A stretch of 64,000 nucleotides of DNA from Psychroserpens luteus (GCF_015319355.1 NZ_JADILU010000009.1:62001-126000); one strand, 5' to 3'; positions 27,177 to 35,261 are shown, numbered from the stretch's first letter. Made by a program: numbers and translations. The notes: generated by a model from the letters alone, not told the origin.

Positions 27177-27184
27177 CAAAAATA
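27177..27184 (-). promoter_or_regulatory. -7 promoter element of def
   Basis: The minus strand reads TATTTTTG ending 20 bases before the def start codon. Confidence 0.5.
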
Positions 27185-27221
27185 CGATTCTTATTATTAT
27201 TTAAGAATTTTTAAGATGGTT

Positions 27222-27635
27222 TTAAGACGGATTTTGTAAATAACTCTGCAATATAATCGTTGCACTAATCTCATCAATCAACGCTTTATCTTTACGTTGC
27301 TTTTTCTTAAGTCCGCTATCAATCATCGTTTGAAATGCCATTTTAGATGTAAAACGTTCATCAACACGTTTAACAGGTATTTGAGGAATGGCTTTATCTA
27401 GCTTGACTAAAAATTTAGCGATAGACTCCTCACTTTCAGACGCTTCATAATTCATCTGTTTAGGTTCTCCTACGACAAATAATTCTACTTTTTCTTCGGA
27501 AATATACTGTTTCAAGAATACGATCAACTCTTTGGTAGCAACCGTTGTCAAACCAGAAGCAATAATCTGCATCTCATCTGTGACTGCTATTCCAGTTCGT
27601 TTTGTCCCGTAATCTAGTGCTAAAATTCTCGCCAT
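27222..27635 (-). CDS. ruvX: Putative pre-16S rRNA nuclease / YqgF (RuvX)
   Basis: The product has 137 residues, normal for the family. The RNase H-like fold begins LALDYGTKRTGIAVTD with the first catalytic aspartate, followed by FVVGEPKQMNY, VDERFTSKMAF and KDKALIDEISA carrying the last acidic residue. YqgF trims the 5' end of 16S rRNA and has also been called a Holliday-junction resolvase. It lies 66 bases upstream of def on the same strand. A -7 element ends four bases before the ATG, suggesting a very short leader. Confidence 0.95.
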   Translation of the reverse strand: MARILALDYGTKRTGIAVTDEMQIIASGLTTVATKELIVFLKQYISEEKVELFVVGEPKQMNYEASESEESIAKFLVKLDKAIPQIPVKRVDERFTSKMAFQTMIDSGLKKKQRKDKALIDEISATIILQSYLQNPS

Positions 27636-27639
27636 TTTA

Positions 27640-27647
27640 CAAAGTTA
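27640..27647 (-). promoter_or_regulatory. -7 promoter element of ruvX
   Basis: The minus strand reads TAACTTTG (TAnnTTTG) ending four bases before the ATG, so the transcript could be nearly leaderless. It lies just downstream of the terminator of small RNA unit A. Confidence 0.4.
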
Positions 27648-27667
27648 CTTCTATAATATGATATGTT

Positions 27668-27775
27668 AAACAAAAAAACTCTCCTTTATAAAATAAAGAA
27701 GAGTTTTAAAATAATCAACTATCAATTAAACTCATGAAATTGTTTACCCTCTACCTTAAACAATTCATGTTATAG
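27668..27775 (-). ncRNA. Candidate small RNA A (leftmost of three tandem units)
   Basis: On the minus strand a promoter-like signature (27781-27806) is followed by about 105 bases without a plausible ORF. The unit ends in an intrinsic terminator: a 15-bp stem (27675-27689 with 27693-27707) and a seven-T tail. In the minus-strand RNA the only irregular pair is a G-U wobble; read from the plus strand it would be a C-A mismatch. This supports minus-strand transcription. A second internal hairpin (27733-27769, 13 bp with one bulge) presents a purine-rich ten-base loop AGGUAGAGGG. Ends are predicted, not mapped. Confidence 0.5.
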
Positions 27776-27780
27776 TTTTA

Positions 27781-27810
27781 AGACACTGCATTTATTAATA
27801 AGTCACATTT
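27781..27810 (-). promoter_or_regulatory. Promoter-like element of small RNA A
   Basis: The minus strand carries GTGAC (27806-27802), a 15-base spacer and GTGTCT (27786-27781). Geometry and core resemble extracytoplasmic-function sigma promoters rather than the housekeeping TAnnTTTG type. It shares the 15-mer AAATGTGACTTATTA with unit B. Confidence 0.5.
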
Positions 27811-27833
27811 CCGAAGAAAATATTTAAAATTTA

Positions 27834-27934
27834 ACATAAAAAAAGCCTTTCCTGGGACAAAGAAAGACTTTTATGGGATTTGAGATATATTACTTAGGTT
27901 ACATAAGGCAATCACTAACAAACTGTTAGTTCAT
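27834..27934 (-). ncRNA. Candidate small RNA B (middle of three tandem units)
   Basis: Same layout as unit A: signature at 27940-27965, a body of about 60 bases with a short hairpin ACTAACA/TGTTAGT, then a terminator hairpin (27841-27851 with 27862-27872) and a run of seven T on the minus strand. Again the imperfect stem position is a G-U wobble only in minus-strand RNA. The body sequence is not similar to A or C, and no ORF of convincing length is seen. Confidence 0.5.
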
Positions 27935-27939
27935 TATTT

Positions 27940-27969
27940 AGACACAAAAACATCTAATAAGTCACATTT
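27940..27969 (-). promoter_or_regulatory. Promoter-like element of small RNA B
   Basis: GTGAC (27965-27961), exactly 15 bases, GTGTCT (27945-27940) on the minus strand, with the same upstream AAAT and downstream TTATTA as unit A. Confidence 0.5.
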
Positions 27970-27984
27970 TTATAAAATTTTAAT

Positions 27985-28100
27985 TTTTATAAGAAAACCC
28001 TCCTAAGGGATTAGGAGGGCTTTACAAAAATTAGCTATTAATTATTAAAGAATTCAAGTATTAGTTTAGGGAAAAACACTTGATAAATAATAATTCACAA
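27985..28100 (-). ncRNA. Candidate small RNA C (rightmost of three tandem units)
   Basis: The signature lies at 28106-28131 and the body is about 80 bases, with a weak TCAAGT/ACTTGA pairing. It ends in a terminator with a perfect 9-bp stem CCCTCCTAA/TTAGGAGGG (27998-28006 with 28011-28019), a four-base loop and TTTTCTTAT on the minus strand. Pitch to unit B is about 166 bases, close to the 159 bases between B and A. The body is unrelated in sequence to the other two. Confidence 0.45.
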
Positions 28101-28105
28101 TAATA

Positions 28106-28135
28106 AGACACCACTTTTGCTGATAGGTCACTTTA
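28106..28135 (-). promoter_or_regulatory. Promoter-like element of small RNA C
   Basis: GTGAC (28131-28127), exactly 15 bases, GTGTCT (28111-28106) on the minus strand. The flanks differ from units A and B (GTGACCTATC instead of GTGACTTATT), so the conserved part is the two cores and their spacing. Confidence 0.45.
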
Positions 28136-28186
28136 TTTTTTTGTTTTTTTTATTTATTCTGAATTTACTCAACTAAATTATAGGCT

Positions 28187-28194
28187 TATATTTG
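28187..28194 (+). promoter_or_regulatory. -7 promoter element of dapD
   Basis: TATATTTG, a match to TAnnTTTG, 24 bases before the dapD start codon. Confidence 0.5.
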
Positions 28195-28218
28195 TAGAAA
28201 TAGCATATAAAAAAGATA

Positions 28219-29034
28219 ATGGAACAACTACAAAAAAATATAGAAAACGCTTGGAATGATAGATCTCTATTAACGAATCAAGTCACAATTGATAGCATTA
28301 GAAGCGTTATAGATTTATTAGATGAAGGCACACTAAGAGTTGCAGAACCAACAGATGACGGTTGGCAAGTCAATGAATGGATAAAAAAAGCAGTCGTTTT
28401 ATATTTTCCGATTCAAAAAATGGAAACATTAGAAGCTGGTATTTTTGAATACCACGATAAAATCCCATTGAAACGCGATTATAAAAAGAGAGGAATTAGA
28501 GTCGTACCAAATGCAGTAGCTCGTCATGGTGCTTATATTTCTTCTGGTGTTATTTTAATGCCTAGCTATGTAAATATTGGTGCTTATGTTGATGAAGGAA
28601 CCATGGTTGATACTTGGGCTACAGTTGGAAGCTGTGCGCAAATTGGAAAAAATGTGCATCTCTCAGGAGGTGTTGGTATTGGTGGTGTTTTAGAACCGTT
28701 ACAAGCTGCTCCAGTAATTATTGAAGATGGTGCATTTATTGGCTCACGATGTATCGTCGTAGAAGGAGTTCATATAGAAAAAGAAGCTGTTTTAGGTGCC
28801 AATGTAGTTTTAACAATGAGTACAAAAATTATTGATGTTACTGGTGACAAACCAGTAGAAATGAAAGGTAGAGTTCCTGCGCGTTCTGTAGTAATTCCTG
28901 GCAGCTATACTAAGAAATTCGCTGCTGGAGAATTTAATGTGCCTTGTGCATTAATCATAGGAAAACGTAAAGAAAGCACTAATAAAAAGACATCTTTAAA
29001 TGATGCTTTGAGAGAATATGATGTAGCTGTTTAA
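28219..29034 (+). CDS. dapD: Tetrahydrodipicolinate N-succinyltransferase
   Basis: The product has 271 residues, the standard length. The N-terminal helical domain (WQVNEWIKKAVVLYFPIQ) is followed by a left-handed beta-helix of hexapeptide repeats (VVPNAVARHGAYISSGVILMP, VNIGAYVDEGTMVDTWATVG, IGKNVHLSGGVGIGGVLEPL). The enzyme transfers succinyl from succinyl-CoA to tetrahydrodipicolinate on the lysine/diaminopimelate route that feeds peptidoglycan synthesis. It starts a rightward run with the LTA-synthase-like gene 11 bases downstream. Confidence 0.97.
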   Translation: MEQLQKNIENAWNDRSLLTNQVTIDSIRSVIDLLDEGTLRVAEPTDDGWQVNEWIKKAVVLYFPIQKMETLEAGIFEYHDKIPLKRDYKKRGIRVVPNAVARHGAYISSGVILMPSYVNIGAYVDEGTMVDTWATVGSCAQIGKNVHLSGGVGIGGVLEPLQAAPVIIEDGAFIGSRCIVVEGVHIEKEAVLGANVVLTMSTKIIDVTGDKPVEMKGRVPARSVVIPGSYTKKFAAGEFNVPCALIIGKRKESTNKKTSLNDALREYDVAV

Positions 29035-29045
29035 TTAAACTAAAA

Positions 29046-30911
29046 ATGGCAAACTATTATAAAAGTTTAAAACTCTTTGCAAAACGTATTCTATTAGTTG
29101 TAATAATTTACCAATTATGTAGATTCCTGTTTTTTGTATTCAATTTTAACACGTTTAACAAACCCTTTTTTGGTACTTTTTTAGGAGGACTTAGATTTGA
29201 TTTGTCTGCAATTGCATATATTAATATGCTTTTTGCATTATTACACTGTATTCCAGGTAAATTCAAATACAATACTATTTACCAAAAAGTACTCAAAGTA
29301 TTATTTTATAGTGTTAACCTTCTATTTATAATTACCAATTTTGTAGATTTTGAATATTATAAATTTACAGGAAGACGAAGTACTTTTGGCTTATTAACCG
29401 CTCAAGGCATGGAGCATGAAATTAAAGGTCTTATTGGTTCTTTTTTAATGGAGTTTTGGTATTTATTAGTCCTTGGTATTGTACTTGCTATTGCTTTTTA
29501 TAAAGCAATGCCTAACTTAAAACTGCCTATTTTATCTATTAACTATTCAAAAAAAGATTACATTAAGCAAACTCTTATGTTTCTTGGAGTAATGGTTTTG
29601 ATATTGGTTTTTGGGCGAGGAGGTTTTCAAAAAAAACCACTTCGCATTATAGATTCTAGTGGATATGGAACTATAAATCATTCGGCTTTAGTATTAAACA
29701 CTCCTTTTTGTATTTTAAAAACTTTTAACAAAAAGGAAACTTTAAGTAGTCCTAAATATTTTCCGAAAACTGAATTAGATAGTATTTTCAGCCCTGTAAT
29801 AAGTATTAATCCTGGAAAAGAAACGAATAAAAAAAATGTTGTATTAATTATATTAGAAAGTTTTGGTAGAGAAAACCTAAACGTTGGTGTGACTCCTTTT
29901 TTAGATTCATTAATCACCAAATCTTATTATTTTGAAAACGGTTTTGCCAACGGAAAACTATCCATAGACGCTGTACCTTCTACCTTAACAAGTATTCCTA
30001 GTTTATTAAAACACTCTATCATCACTTCTAGTTATGCTGTAAACAAGGTAAACGGTTTACCTAGAATTTTAAAAGAAGAAGGCTATAACACCTCGTTTTT
30101 TCATGGTGCTTTTAATGGTAGTCAAAATTTTGATCAATATGCTAAAGTATCTGGTTTTGATACTTATTACGGAAAAGATGAATATGATGGCCCAGAAGCT
30201 TTTGATGGCAGATGGGGAATTTTTGATGAAGAATTTTTGCAATTTTTCAACACCAAATTAACCACTTTCGAACAACCTTTTTTTAGTACCATTTTTACGA
30301 TTTCATCTCACAATCCTTATATAATACCAAAAAAATATACTGATAAATTTCCGAAAGGAAATTCAAATATACATGAAACTATTGCATATGCAGACTATGC
30401 TTTAAAACATTTTTTTGAAGTTGCAAAAAAAGAAGATTGGTATAAAAACACGTTTTTTGTTATAACTTCAGACCACACTTCTATTAGTAATGTTAAAACT
30501 TATAATACTAATGTAGGTAAGTTTAGAATTCCTATTTTATTTTTTGATCCTTCCGAAGAAAATTTTATAGGAACTCACGATAAAAATTTTCAACAGATTG
30601 ATATTTTGCCTTCAATTTTGGACTATTTAGGGATTTCAAAAAAGACAATTAGTTATGGTAAATCTTATACTTCAAATAAAGATTTTGTTGTTTACTATTT
30701 AGATAATATCTATCATTTAATGGATGGAGATTACTATTTGGCTTTTAATGGTACAAAATCTTTAGGCTTATATAACTTTAAGAAAGACCCTTTATTAGAA
30801 AAAAATTTAATATTAGAAGAAACAGAAAAGGCTAAAACTTTAGAACGCTTTATTAAAGCTTACATTCAATCATTTAATGAACGTATGATTGATAATAAAT
30901 TAACTTTATAA
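29046..30911 (+). CDS. LTA synthase-like membrane sulfatase-fold transferase
   Basis: The product has 621 residues. Five N-terminal transmembrane helices (about 10-195) precede a periplasmic alkaline-phosphatase/sulfatase domain. The domain has VLIILESFGREN (metal site), GKLSIDAVPSTLTSIPSLL with the probable nucleophile, FFHGAFNGSQNFD, SSHNPY, and VITSDHTS (late metal ligands). Gram-negative members transfer phosphoglycerol or phosphoethanolamine to glycans or lipid A. Next to glycosyltransferases and a Kdo-kinase-like gene, a role in decorating lipopolysaccharide or a periplasmic glycan is likely but not proven. Confidence 0.88.
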   Translation: MANYYKSLKLFAKRILLVVIIYQLCRFLFFVFNFNTFNKPFFGTFLGGLRFDLSAIAYINMLFALLHCIPGKFKYNTIYQKVLKVLFYSVNLLFIITNFVDFEYYKFTGRRSTFGLLTAQGMEHEIKGLIGSFLMEFWYLLVLGIVLAIAFYKAMPNLKLPILSINYSKKDYIKQTLMFLGVMVLILVFGRGGFQKKPLRIIDSSGYGTINHSALVLNTPFCILKTFNKKETLSSPKYFPKTELDSIFSPVISINPGKETNKKNVVLIILESFGRENLNVGVTPFLDSLITKSYYFENGFANGKLSIDAVPSTLTSIPSLLKHSIITSSYAVNKVNGLPRILKEEGYNTSFFHGAFNGSQNFDQYAKVSGFDTYYGKDEYDGPEAFDGRWGIFDEEFLQFFNTKLTTFEQPFFSTIFTISSHNPYIIPKKYTDKFPKGNSNIHETIAYADYALKHFFEVAKKEDWYKNTFFVITSDHTSISNVKTYNTNVGKFRIPILFFDPSEENFIGTHDKNFQQIDILPSILDYLGISKKTISYGKSYTSNKDFVVYYLDNIYHLMDGDYYLAFNGTKSLGLYNFKKDPLLEKNLILEETEKAKTLERFIKAYIQSFNERMIDNKLTL

Positions 30912-30948
30912 TACATTTTCAACCTTAAATGCTTGATATTTTATAAGT

Positions 30949-32013
30949 ATGAAAATTCTAGTAATTCAACAAAAAATGATTGGCGATGTACTTACAAGCA
31001 GTATTCTGTTTGAGGTTTTACGAGCCAAATACCCAAATGCACAGTTAGATTACTTAGTAAATTCACACACATTACCAGTAATTGAAAACAATCCATATAT
31101 TGATAATTTTATTCTTTTTACAAAAGAAGAAGAAAACAGCAAACTCGAACTTTTAAAATTTGCTAAAAAACTGAAGCCCAAAAAATATGATGTACTTATA
31201 GATGTTTATTCAAAATTATCTAGCAATATCATTACACTGTTTTCTGGTACTAAAACCAAAATATCTTATCATAAATCGTACAGTACTTTCATTTACACAC
31301 ATAATATAAAAAGACTTCAAAAAACCGATAGCAAATCTAGTTTAGCTATTGCAAACCGATTACAATTATTAAAACCACTTGGCATTGAAGTTACTTCTGC
31401 AAAGCCTAAAATATATTTAAACGAAGCAGAAATCACTACTAGTAAACAATTTTTAAAAGACAACCACATAGACTTTGACAAACCGCTTTATATGATAAGT
31501 GTTTTGGGAAGTGGCACAAATAAAACCTATCCTTTTAAATTTATGGCTAAGGTTATTGATACAATTGCTTTAAAAACAAAAGGACAAATTTTATTCAATT
31601 ATATACCTAACCAAGAAGCGCAAGCTAAAGTGATTTATAACCTTTGTCAACCAGAAACACAAAAGCAAATCTTCTTTAATGTCTTTGGAAAAAATCTACG
31701 TGAATTTTTAGCAATCACAAAGTATTGTGATGCATTAATTGGCAATGAAGGTGGAGCAGTTAATATGGCAAAAGCCCTTGATATTAAAACGTTTTCTATT
31801 TTTTCGCCTTGGATTAGTAAAGACACTTGGAGTCTTTTTGAAGATGACAAAACACAGGTATCTGTGCATTTAAAAGATTATAAAGCTGAACTTTATATGA
31901 ACAAAGCTGAAAAGGATATGAAAAAAGAAGCTTTAGAACTTTATGAAGAATTTTCTCCTGAGTTTTTTGAAGAGAAATTAATAGACTTTTTGAAACAAAC
32001 CGTTCAACGTTAA
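30949..32013 (+). CDS. Glycosyltransferase family 9 (heptosyltransferase-like)
   Basis: The product has 354 residues with the GT-B layout of the ADP-heptose:LPS heptosyltransferase family: N-terminal ILVIQQKMIGDVLTSSILFEVLRAKYPNAQLDYLVN and C-terminal YCDALIGNEGGAVNMAKALDIKTFSIFSPW, the usual donor-binding region. It would add a sugar to the lipopolysaccharide inner core at the inner face of the cytoplasmic membrane. It follows the LTA-synthase-like gene by 37 bases. Donor and acceptor cannot be read from sequence. Confidence 0.9.
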   Translation: MKILVIQQKMIGDVLTSSILFEVLRAKYPNAQLDYLVNSHTLPVIENNPYIDNFILFTKEEENSKLELLKFAKKLKPKKYDVLIDVYSKLSSNIITLFSGTKTKISYHKSYSTFIYTHNIKRLQKTDSKSSLAIANRLQLLKPLGIEVTSAKPKIYLNEAEITTSKQFLKDNHIDFDKPLYMISVLGSGTNKTYPFKFMAKVIDTIALKTKGQILFNYIPNQEAQAKVIYNLCQPETQKQIFFNVFGKNLREFLAITKYCDALIGNEGGAVNMAKALDIKTFSIFSPWISKDTWSLFEDDKTQVSVHLKDYKAELYMNKAEKDMKKEALELYEEFSPEFFEEKLIDFLKQTVQR

Positions 32014-32023
32014 CCTCTAACGT

Positions 32024-32845
32024 CTACTTTTTAGTAATTCCGAAATCTGTAAATTGTGCTTTATTTTGTTTGGTGTCTTTTCTAATTGCATTATTCTTTT
32101 TTAGAATTTCCTCGTTTTTGTAAGGTCTTTCGTGAAACAAATGCACACAAATTGTGCTGTAGCGAACTTGTAGAAATTTAATCCCATTATTCATCATACG
32201 CTCACCTACTTCTCTATCTTCTGCACCATATTGCATGCGTTCGTCAAAACCATTCACAGCTAAAATATCTGCTTTGTAACAAGAGACATTCATACCATCA
32301 AATGTTGCCTTTGTTGGTGTTAATGTATTTAAAAGCTGAGCTTTGTTTTTTGACTTTGTTAGTTTATTGAATTTAAAACTTCTTGGTTGTCCTTGTTCAA
32401 TTAACCAATCCTTATTAAAACAATTTTGTTTGCTAATAACCTCTTTGGTTATTTTATGAGACACAGATTCATCTAATTTAAAATAACCACCAGAAAGCGC
32501 ACAATTTTTTCTTCGGAAACTAAGATGCGTTTCTACAAAATCTTCACGAGCAATACAATCTCCATCAGTAAAAATAAGATAATCTGAATGTGAAGCCACA
32601 ATAGCTTTATTCAAAATCTTAGTTTTTTGAAAACCATTATCCTCTTGCCAAACGTGGATCACTTTTAATTTCGTTTGAGTTGAAAAATGTTCAATAAGTT
32701 TTTTTGTTCGCTCATCAGAACCATCATCTGCAATAATAATTTCAAAGTTACTCACGCTTTGAATGCTATAACTATACAACACCAATGCTAACCATTCTGG
32801 TTTATTATAAGTACTAATTATTACAGAGGTATCCATAGTTTTCAT
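32024..32845 (-). CDS. Glycosyltransferase family 2 with C-terminal galactosyltransferase-type region
   Basis: About 273 residues from the ATG at 32843-32845. It opens MKTMDTSVIISTYNKPEWL, has the GT-A motifs IIADDGSDERT and LIFTDGDCIARED (DxD-like), and a later NVSCYKADILAVNGFDERMQYGAEDREVGERM, typical of the Glyco_transf_7 C-terminal region. An upstream ATG at 32887 is possible, but a -7 element at 32851-32858 sits between, favouring the shorter start. It converges with the GT9 gene and is divergent from a second GT2 gene. Confidence 0.87.
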   Translation of the reverse strand: MKTMDTSVIISTYNKPEWLALVLYSYSIQSVSNFEIIIADDGSDERTKKLIEHFSTQTKLKVIHVWQEDNGFQKTKILNKAIVASHSDYLIFTDGDCIAREDFVETHLSFRRKNCALSGGYFKLDESVSHKITKEVISKQNCFNKDWLIEQGQPRSFKFNKLTKSKNKAQLLNTLTPTKATFDGMNVSCYKADILAVNGFDERMQYGAEDREVGERMMNNGIKFLQVRYSTICVHLFHERPYKNEEILKKNNAIRKDTKQNKAQFTDFGITKK

Positions 32846-32850
32846 TGGCT

Positions 32851-32858
32851 CAAAAATA
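32851..32858 (-). promoter_or_regulatory. -7 promoter element of the leftward GT2 gene
   Basis: The minus strand reads TATTTTTG, ending five bases before the preferred ATG. Confidence 0.4.
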
Positions 32859-32889
32859 GTTATTTTTACGCACATTCTTAATTTCAAAT

Positions 32890-33660
32890 TTGAAAACCAA
32901 AAAGAGTAACATATCTGCTTTGATGATTACCTTCAATGAAATAAAACACATTGAAGAAGTGATTAGTAATCTCACTTTTGCAGATGAAATTATTGTTATT
33001 GATTCTTACAGTACAGATGGAACATTTGAGAAATTATCTAAAATGAATAACGTAAAAGTAATTTTACGTGAATTTAAAAATTTTGCAGACCAACGCAATT
33101 ACGCTATTGAGCAAGCCAATTGTGAATGGATTTTCTTTATTGATGCCGATGAGCGTTTAACTCCAGAGTCTCAAAATGAAATTGTAGAAACTGTAAAACA
33201 TAATAACGGAATTAAAGCATTCAAATTTCCGAGGAAATTTATATTTAATAACAAGATAATACGATTTAGCGGTTTGCAAACCGATCAAGTGTTTAGATTA
33301 TTTAAGAAAGGTGTCACCAAATATTGTGAAGATAGATTAGTACATGAACTCCTTGATTTTAATGGTGAATTTAAAGTTTTAAAGCATAACATATTGCATT
33401 ATTCGTTTAGCGACTATGAAAGCTATAAACAAAAAACAGAACATTATGGGTTGTTAAAAGCGCAAGAATTATTAAAAAAAGGCAAACGACCAAATTGGTT
33501 TCATTTCTATATCAAACCTGCTTATAAGTTTTTAGTCAACTACATATTTAGATTAGGGTTCTTGGATGGAAAAGAAGGCTATATCATTTGTTCTCTTAAT
33601 GCGTACAGTGTGTTTTATAGGTACAAAGCATTAGAAAATCTACTTGCTTCTCCAAAATAA
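32890..33660 (+). CDS. Glycosyltransferase family 2 (WaaE/KdtX-like)
   Basis: The product has 256 residues from a TTG start at 32890-32892; the first in-frame ATG (32923) would delete part of the first beta-strand ISALMITFNE. Motifs are ADEIIVIDSYSTDGT, REFKNFADQRNYAIEQANCEWIFFIDADERLT and a later YCEDRLVHELL. This is the pattern of the lipopolysaccharide core beta-glucosyltransferase group (WaaE/KdtX-like). Its last 21 bases overlap the 3' end of the opposing kinase-like gene. Confidence 0.88.
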   Translation: MKTKKSNISALMITFNEIKHIEEVISNLTFADEIIVIDSYSTDGTFEKLSKMNNVKVILREFKNFADQRNYAIEQANCEWIFFIDADERLTPESQNEIVETVKHNNGIKAFKFPRKFIFNNKIIRFSGLQTDQVFRLFKKGVTKYCEDRLVHELLDFNGEFKVLKHNILHYSFSDYESYKQKTEHYGLLKAQELLKKGKRPNWFHFYIKPAYKFLVNYIFRLGFLDGKEGYIICSLNAYSVFYRYKALENLLASPK

Positions 33661-34407
33661 AAGTTTATTTTTCACCCGTCGTCTTCTCCAATATCTGTGT
33701 TGAAAATTCTTCGTGTTTTTCCACATTAGGTTAAACACTTGATTTGGGTTTTCTCCTAAGCATTTGGCATATTCATCACTCATAATTTTAATCATCGACT
33801 CATGTGTGGTCAATTTTGCAAAGTTCTTAATTCGTGTTTCAAAATCTAATGGTTTAAATTCCATTCGATTTAAATCCACTAAGAAAAATTCATAATCATT
33901 ACCAACTTTTTTTATCAATGTATTTCCTGGAGAATGGTCCAAAAACTTCACTTGTTTTTCATGAAGATGGTAAGTAAACCTGGTGAATGCTCTTAAAATC
34001 TCTTCGTGATTAGGGTAATCAAAATCTGTTGTAAGTTCTCTGTATGTCAAATCACAATCTAACTGTTCACTTATATAAAAGCTTTTATTAAATAAAAAAG
34101 GAGTTGAATATTCGTAGTAAGCAATAGGTTGCGGAGTTCCAATACCTAAACTTTGAAGTCGGTTTGCATATTCAAATGATCGTTGCGCTTTACTTTTTCT
34201 AAAGAAGCGATAAGCTAACTGATTAATTAAATTTGGAACTCTAAAAGACTTAACATTAAGCGTTTTATCTTCAATCTTAAAAATCTTTAAGGAATTTCTA
34301 TCTTGGTTACCGAAGTCTTCGCCTTTAGTATCAAAATTTGTTATGATATCGTCTAAAAACACTTCATGCTGTTTAAAGCTATTCTGTATATTCTTGGTTC
34401 TATTCAC
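33640..34407 (-). CDS. KdkA-like lipopolysaccharide (Kdo) kinase family protein
   Basis: The product has 255 residues from a GTG start at 34405-34407. The sequence GTG AAT AG overlaps the stop of the upstream GT2 gene, implying translational coupling. The protein-kinase-like fold is indicated by SLGIGTPQPIAYYEY, the catalytic-loop region KFLDHSPGNTLIKK (Asp and Asn) and the metal-binding EFFLVDLNRMEF. It resembles Kdo kinase KdkA/WaaP relatives that phosphorylate the inner core. The C-terminus is very basic (RYWRRRRVKNK), suiting membrane association. Confidence 0.8.
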   Translation of the reverse strand: MNRTKNIQNSFKQHEVFLDDIITNFDTKGEDFGNQDRNSLKIFKIEDKTLNVKSFRVPNLINQLAYRFFRKSKAQRSFEYANRLQSLGIGTPQPIAYYEYSTPFLFNKSFYISEQLDCDLTYRELTTDFDYPNHEEILRAFTRFTYHLHEKQVKFLDHSPGNTLIKKVGNDYEFFLVDLNRMEFKPLDFETRIKNFAKLTTHESMIKIMSDEYAKCLGENPNQVFNLMWKNTKNFQHRYWRRRRVKNKLLFWRSK

Positions 34408-35197
34408 TTAAATATTTATCAATTCCGTTTTCGCACCATACCAACTTATTGTCCTGAGTATTTGCCTGGATCGTGTCATTTATATTCAATCCTGTTTTGG
34501 AAGCTTGTTTATGCCAAATATGATATACAATACCTTTAAACTTTAAACGTTTTCCGTAAACATTATTATGCATCATTCTGAGAACAAGTTCAGTATCATC
34601 TCTTCCCCAACCTACCATATCTTCATTATATCCATTAACGTCTATAAAGTCTTGTTTCCAATAAGAGAAGTTACAACCTCTTATTTTTTTAGACATAGAA
34701 AGTTTTCTTTTAAATCGATTTGCTAATACAGGAATATGTAAACCACGTGCTCGCTTTATTAGACCTTTTGAGAAAAATGAAAATGTTATTTTCTTTTTCT
34801 GGTATACTTTAGGTACAACATAATCCTTTAAATTAACTCTAGACCCAAATAGATAAGTCCTTTGCTCAATGGCAGATATATGATCTTCAATAAATTTATG
34901 GTGCATAATGCAATCTCCATCAATCTGTATGATGTAGTTTCCTTGAGCTATTGCAATAGCCTTATTTAAGATAACTTCTTTGGTAGATCCAATATCCTCG
35001 TGCCACACATGCGTTATGGGTATTGAAAAATCTTTTTTAAAACTCTCTATTAATAATCGTGTTTCTTGAGTAGAACCATCATCTGCAATAATCACTTCAT
35101 CTGGTAATTGAGTTTGGTTTTTCAAACTTAAAAGCACTAATTCTAAAGCTTGAACCCAATTATAGGTTGGCATGACTAAAGTTGTAGTTATATTCAT
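34400..35197 (-). CDS. Glycosyltransferase family 2
   Basis: About 265 residues from the ATG at 35195-35197 (MNITTTLVMPTYNW). Motifs are VIIADDGSTQETRLL, YIIQIDGDCIMHHKF and GCNFSYWKQDFIDVNGYNEDMVGWGRDD, similar in layout to the GT2 gene at 32 kb. The frame extends 12 codons upstream, but a -7 element at 35221-35228 lies inside that extension. It is the first gene of a two-gene leftward unit with the KdkA-like kinase, overlapping it by eight bases. Confidence 0.87.
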   Translation of the reverse strand: MNITTTLVMPTYNWVQALELVLLSLKNQTQLPDEVIIADDGSTQETRLLIESFKKDFSIPITHVWHEDIGSTKEVILNKAIAIAQGNYIIQIDGDCIMHHKFIEDHISAIEQRTYLFGSRVNLKDYVVPKVYQKKKITFSFFSKGLIKRARGLHIPVLANRFKRKLSMSKKIRGCNFSYWKQDFIDVNGYNEDMVGWGRDDTELVLRMMHNNVYGKRLKFKGIVYHIWHKQASKTGLNINDTIQANTQDNKLVWCENGIDKYLSE

Positions 35198-35220
35198 GTA
35201 TAAAATGCACTGATTTAAAG

Positions 35221-35240
35221 CAAAAATAGTCATATTTTTG
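35221..35240. promoter_or_regulatory. Back-to-back divergent -7 promoter elements
   Basis: The minus strand reads TATTTTTG at 35228-35221 (for the GT2 gene, 23 bases from its ATG). The plus strand reads TATTTTTG at 35233-35240 (for the GT52-like gene, 21 bases from its ATG). Only four bases separate them, so the two directions probably compete for RNA polymerase. Confidence 0.5.
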
Positions 35241-35261
35241 TTTTTTAAACTGCAATCATAT

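Noticed and set aside
27781-28135. Possible CRISPR-like array (three similar 30-base elements spaced by about 130 bases).
   Set aside because: Spacing is too long and the elements are only partly identical; each sits before a body with a terminator, which fits promoters better.
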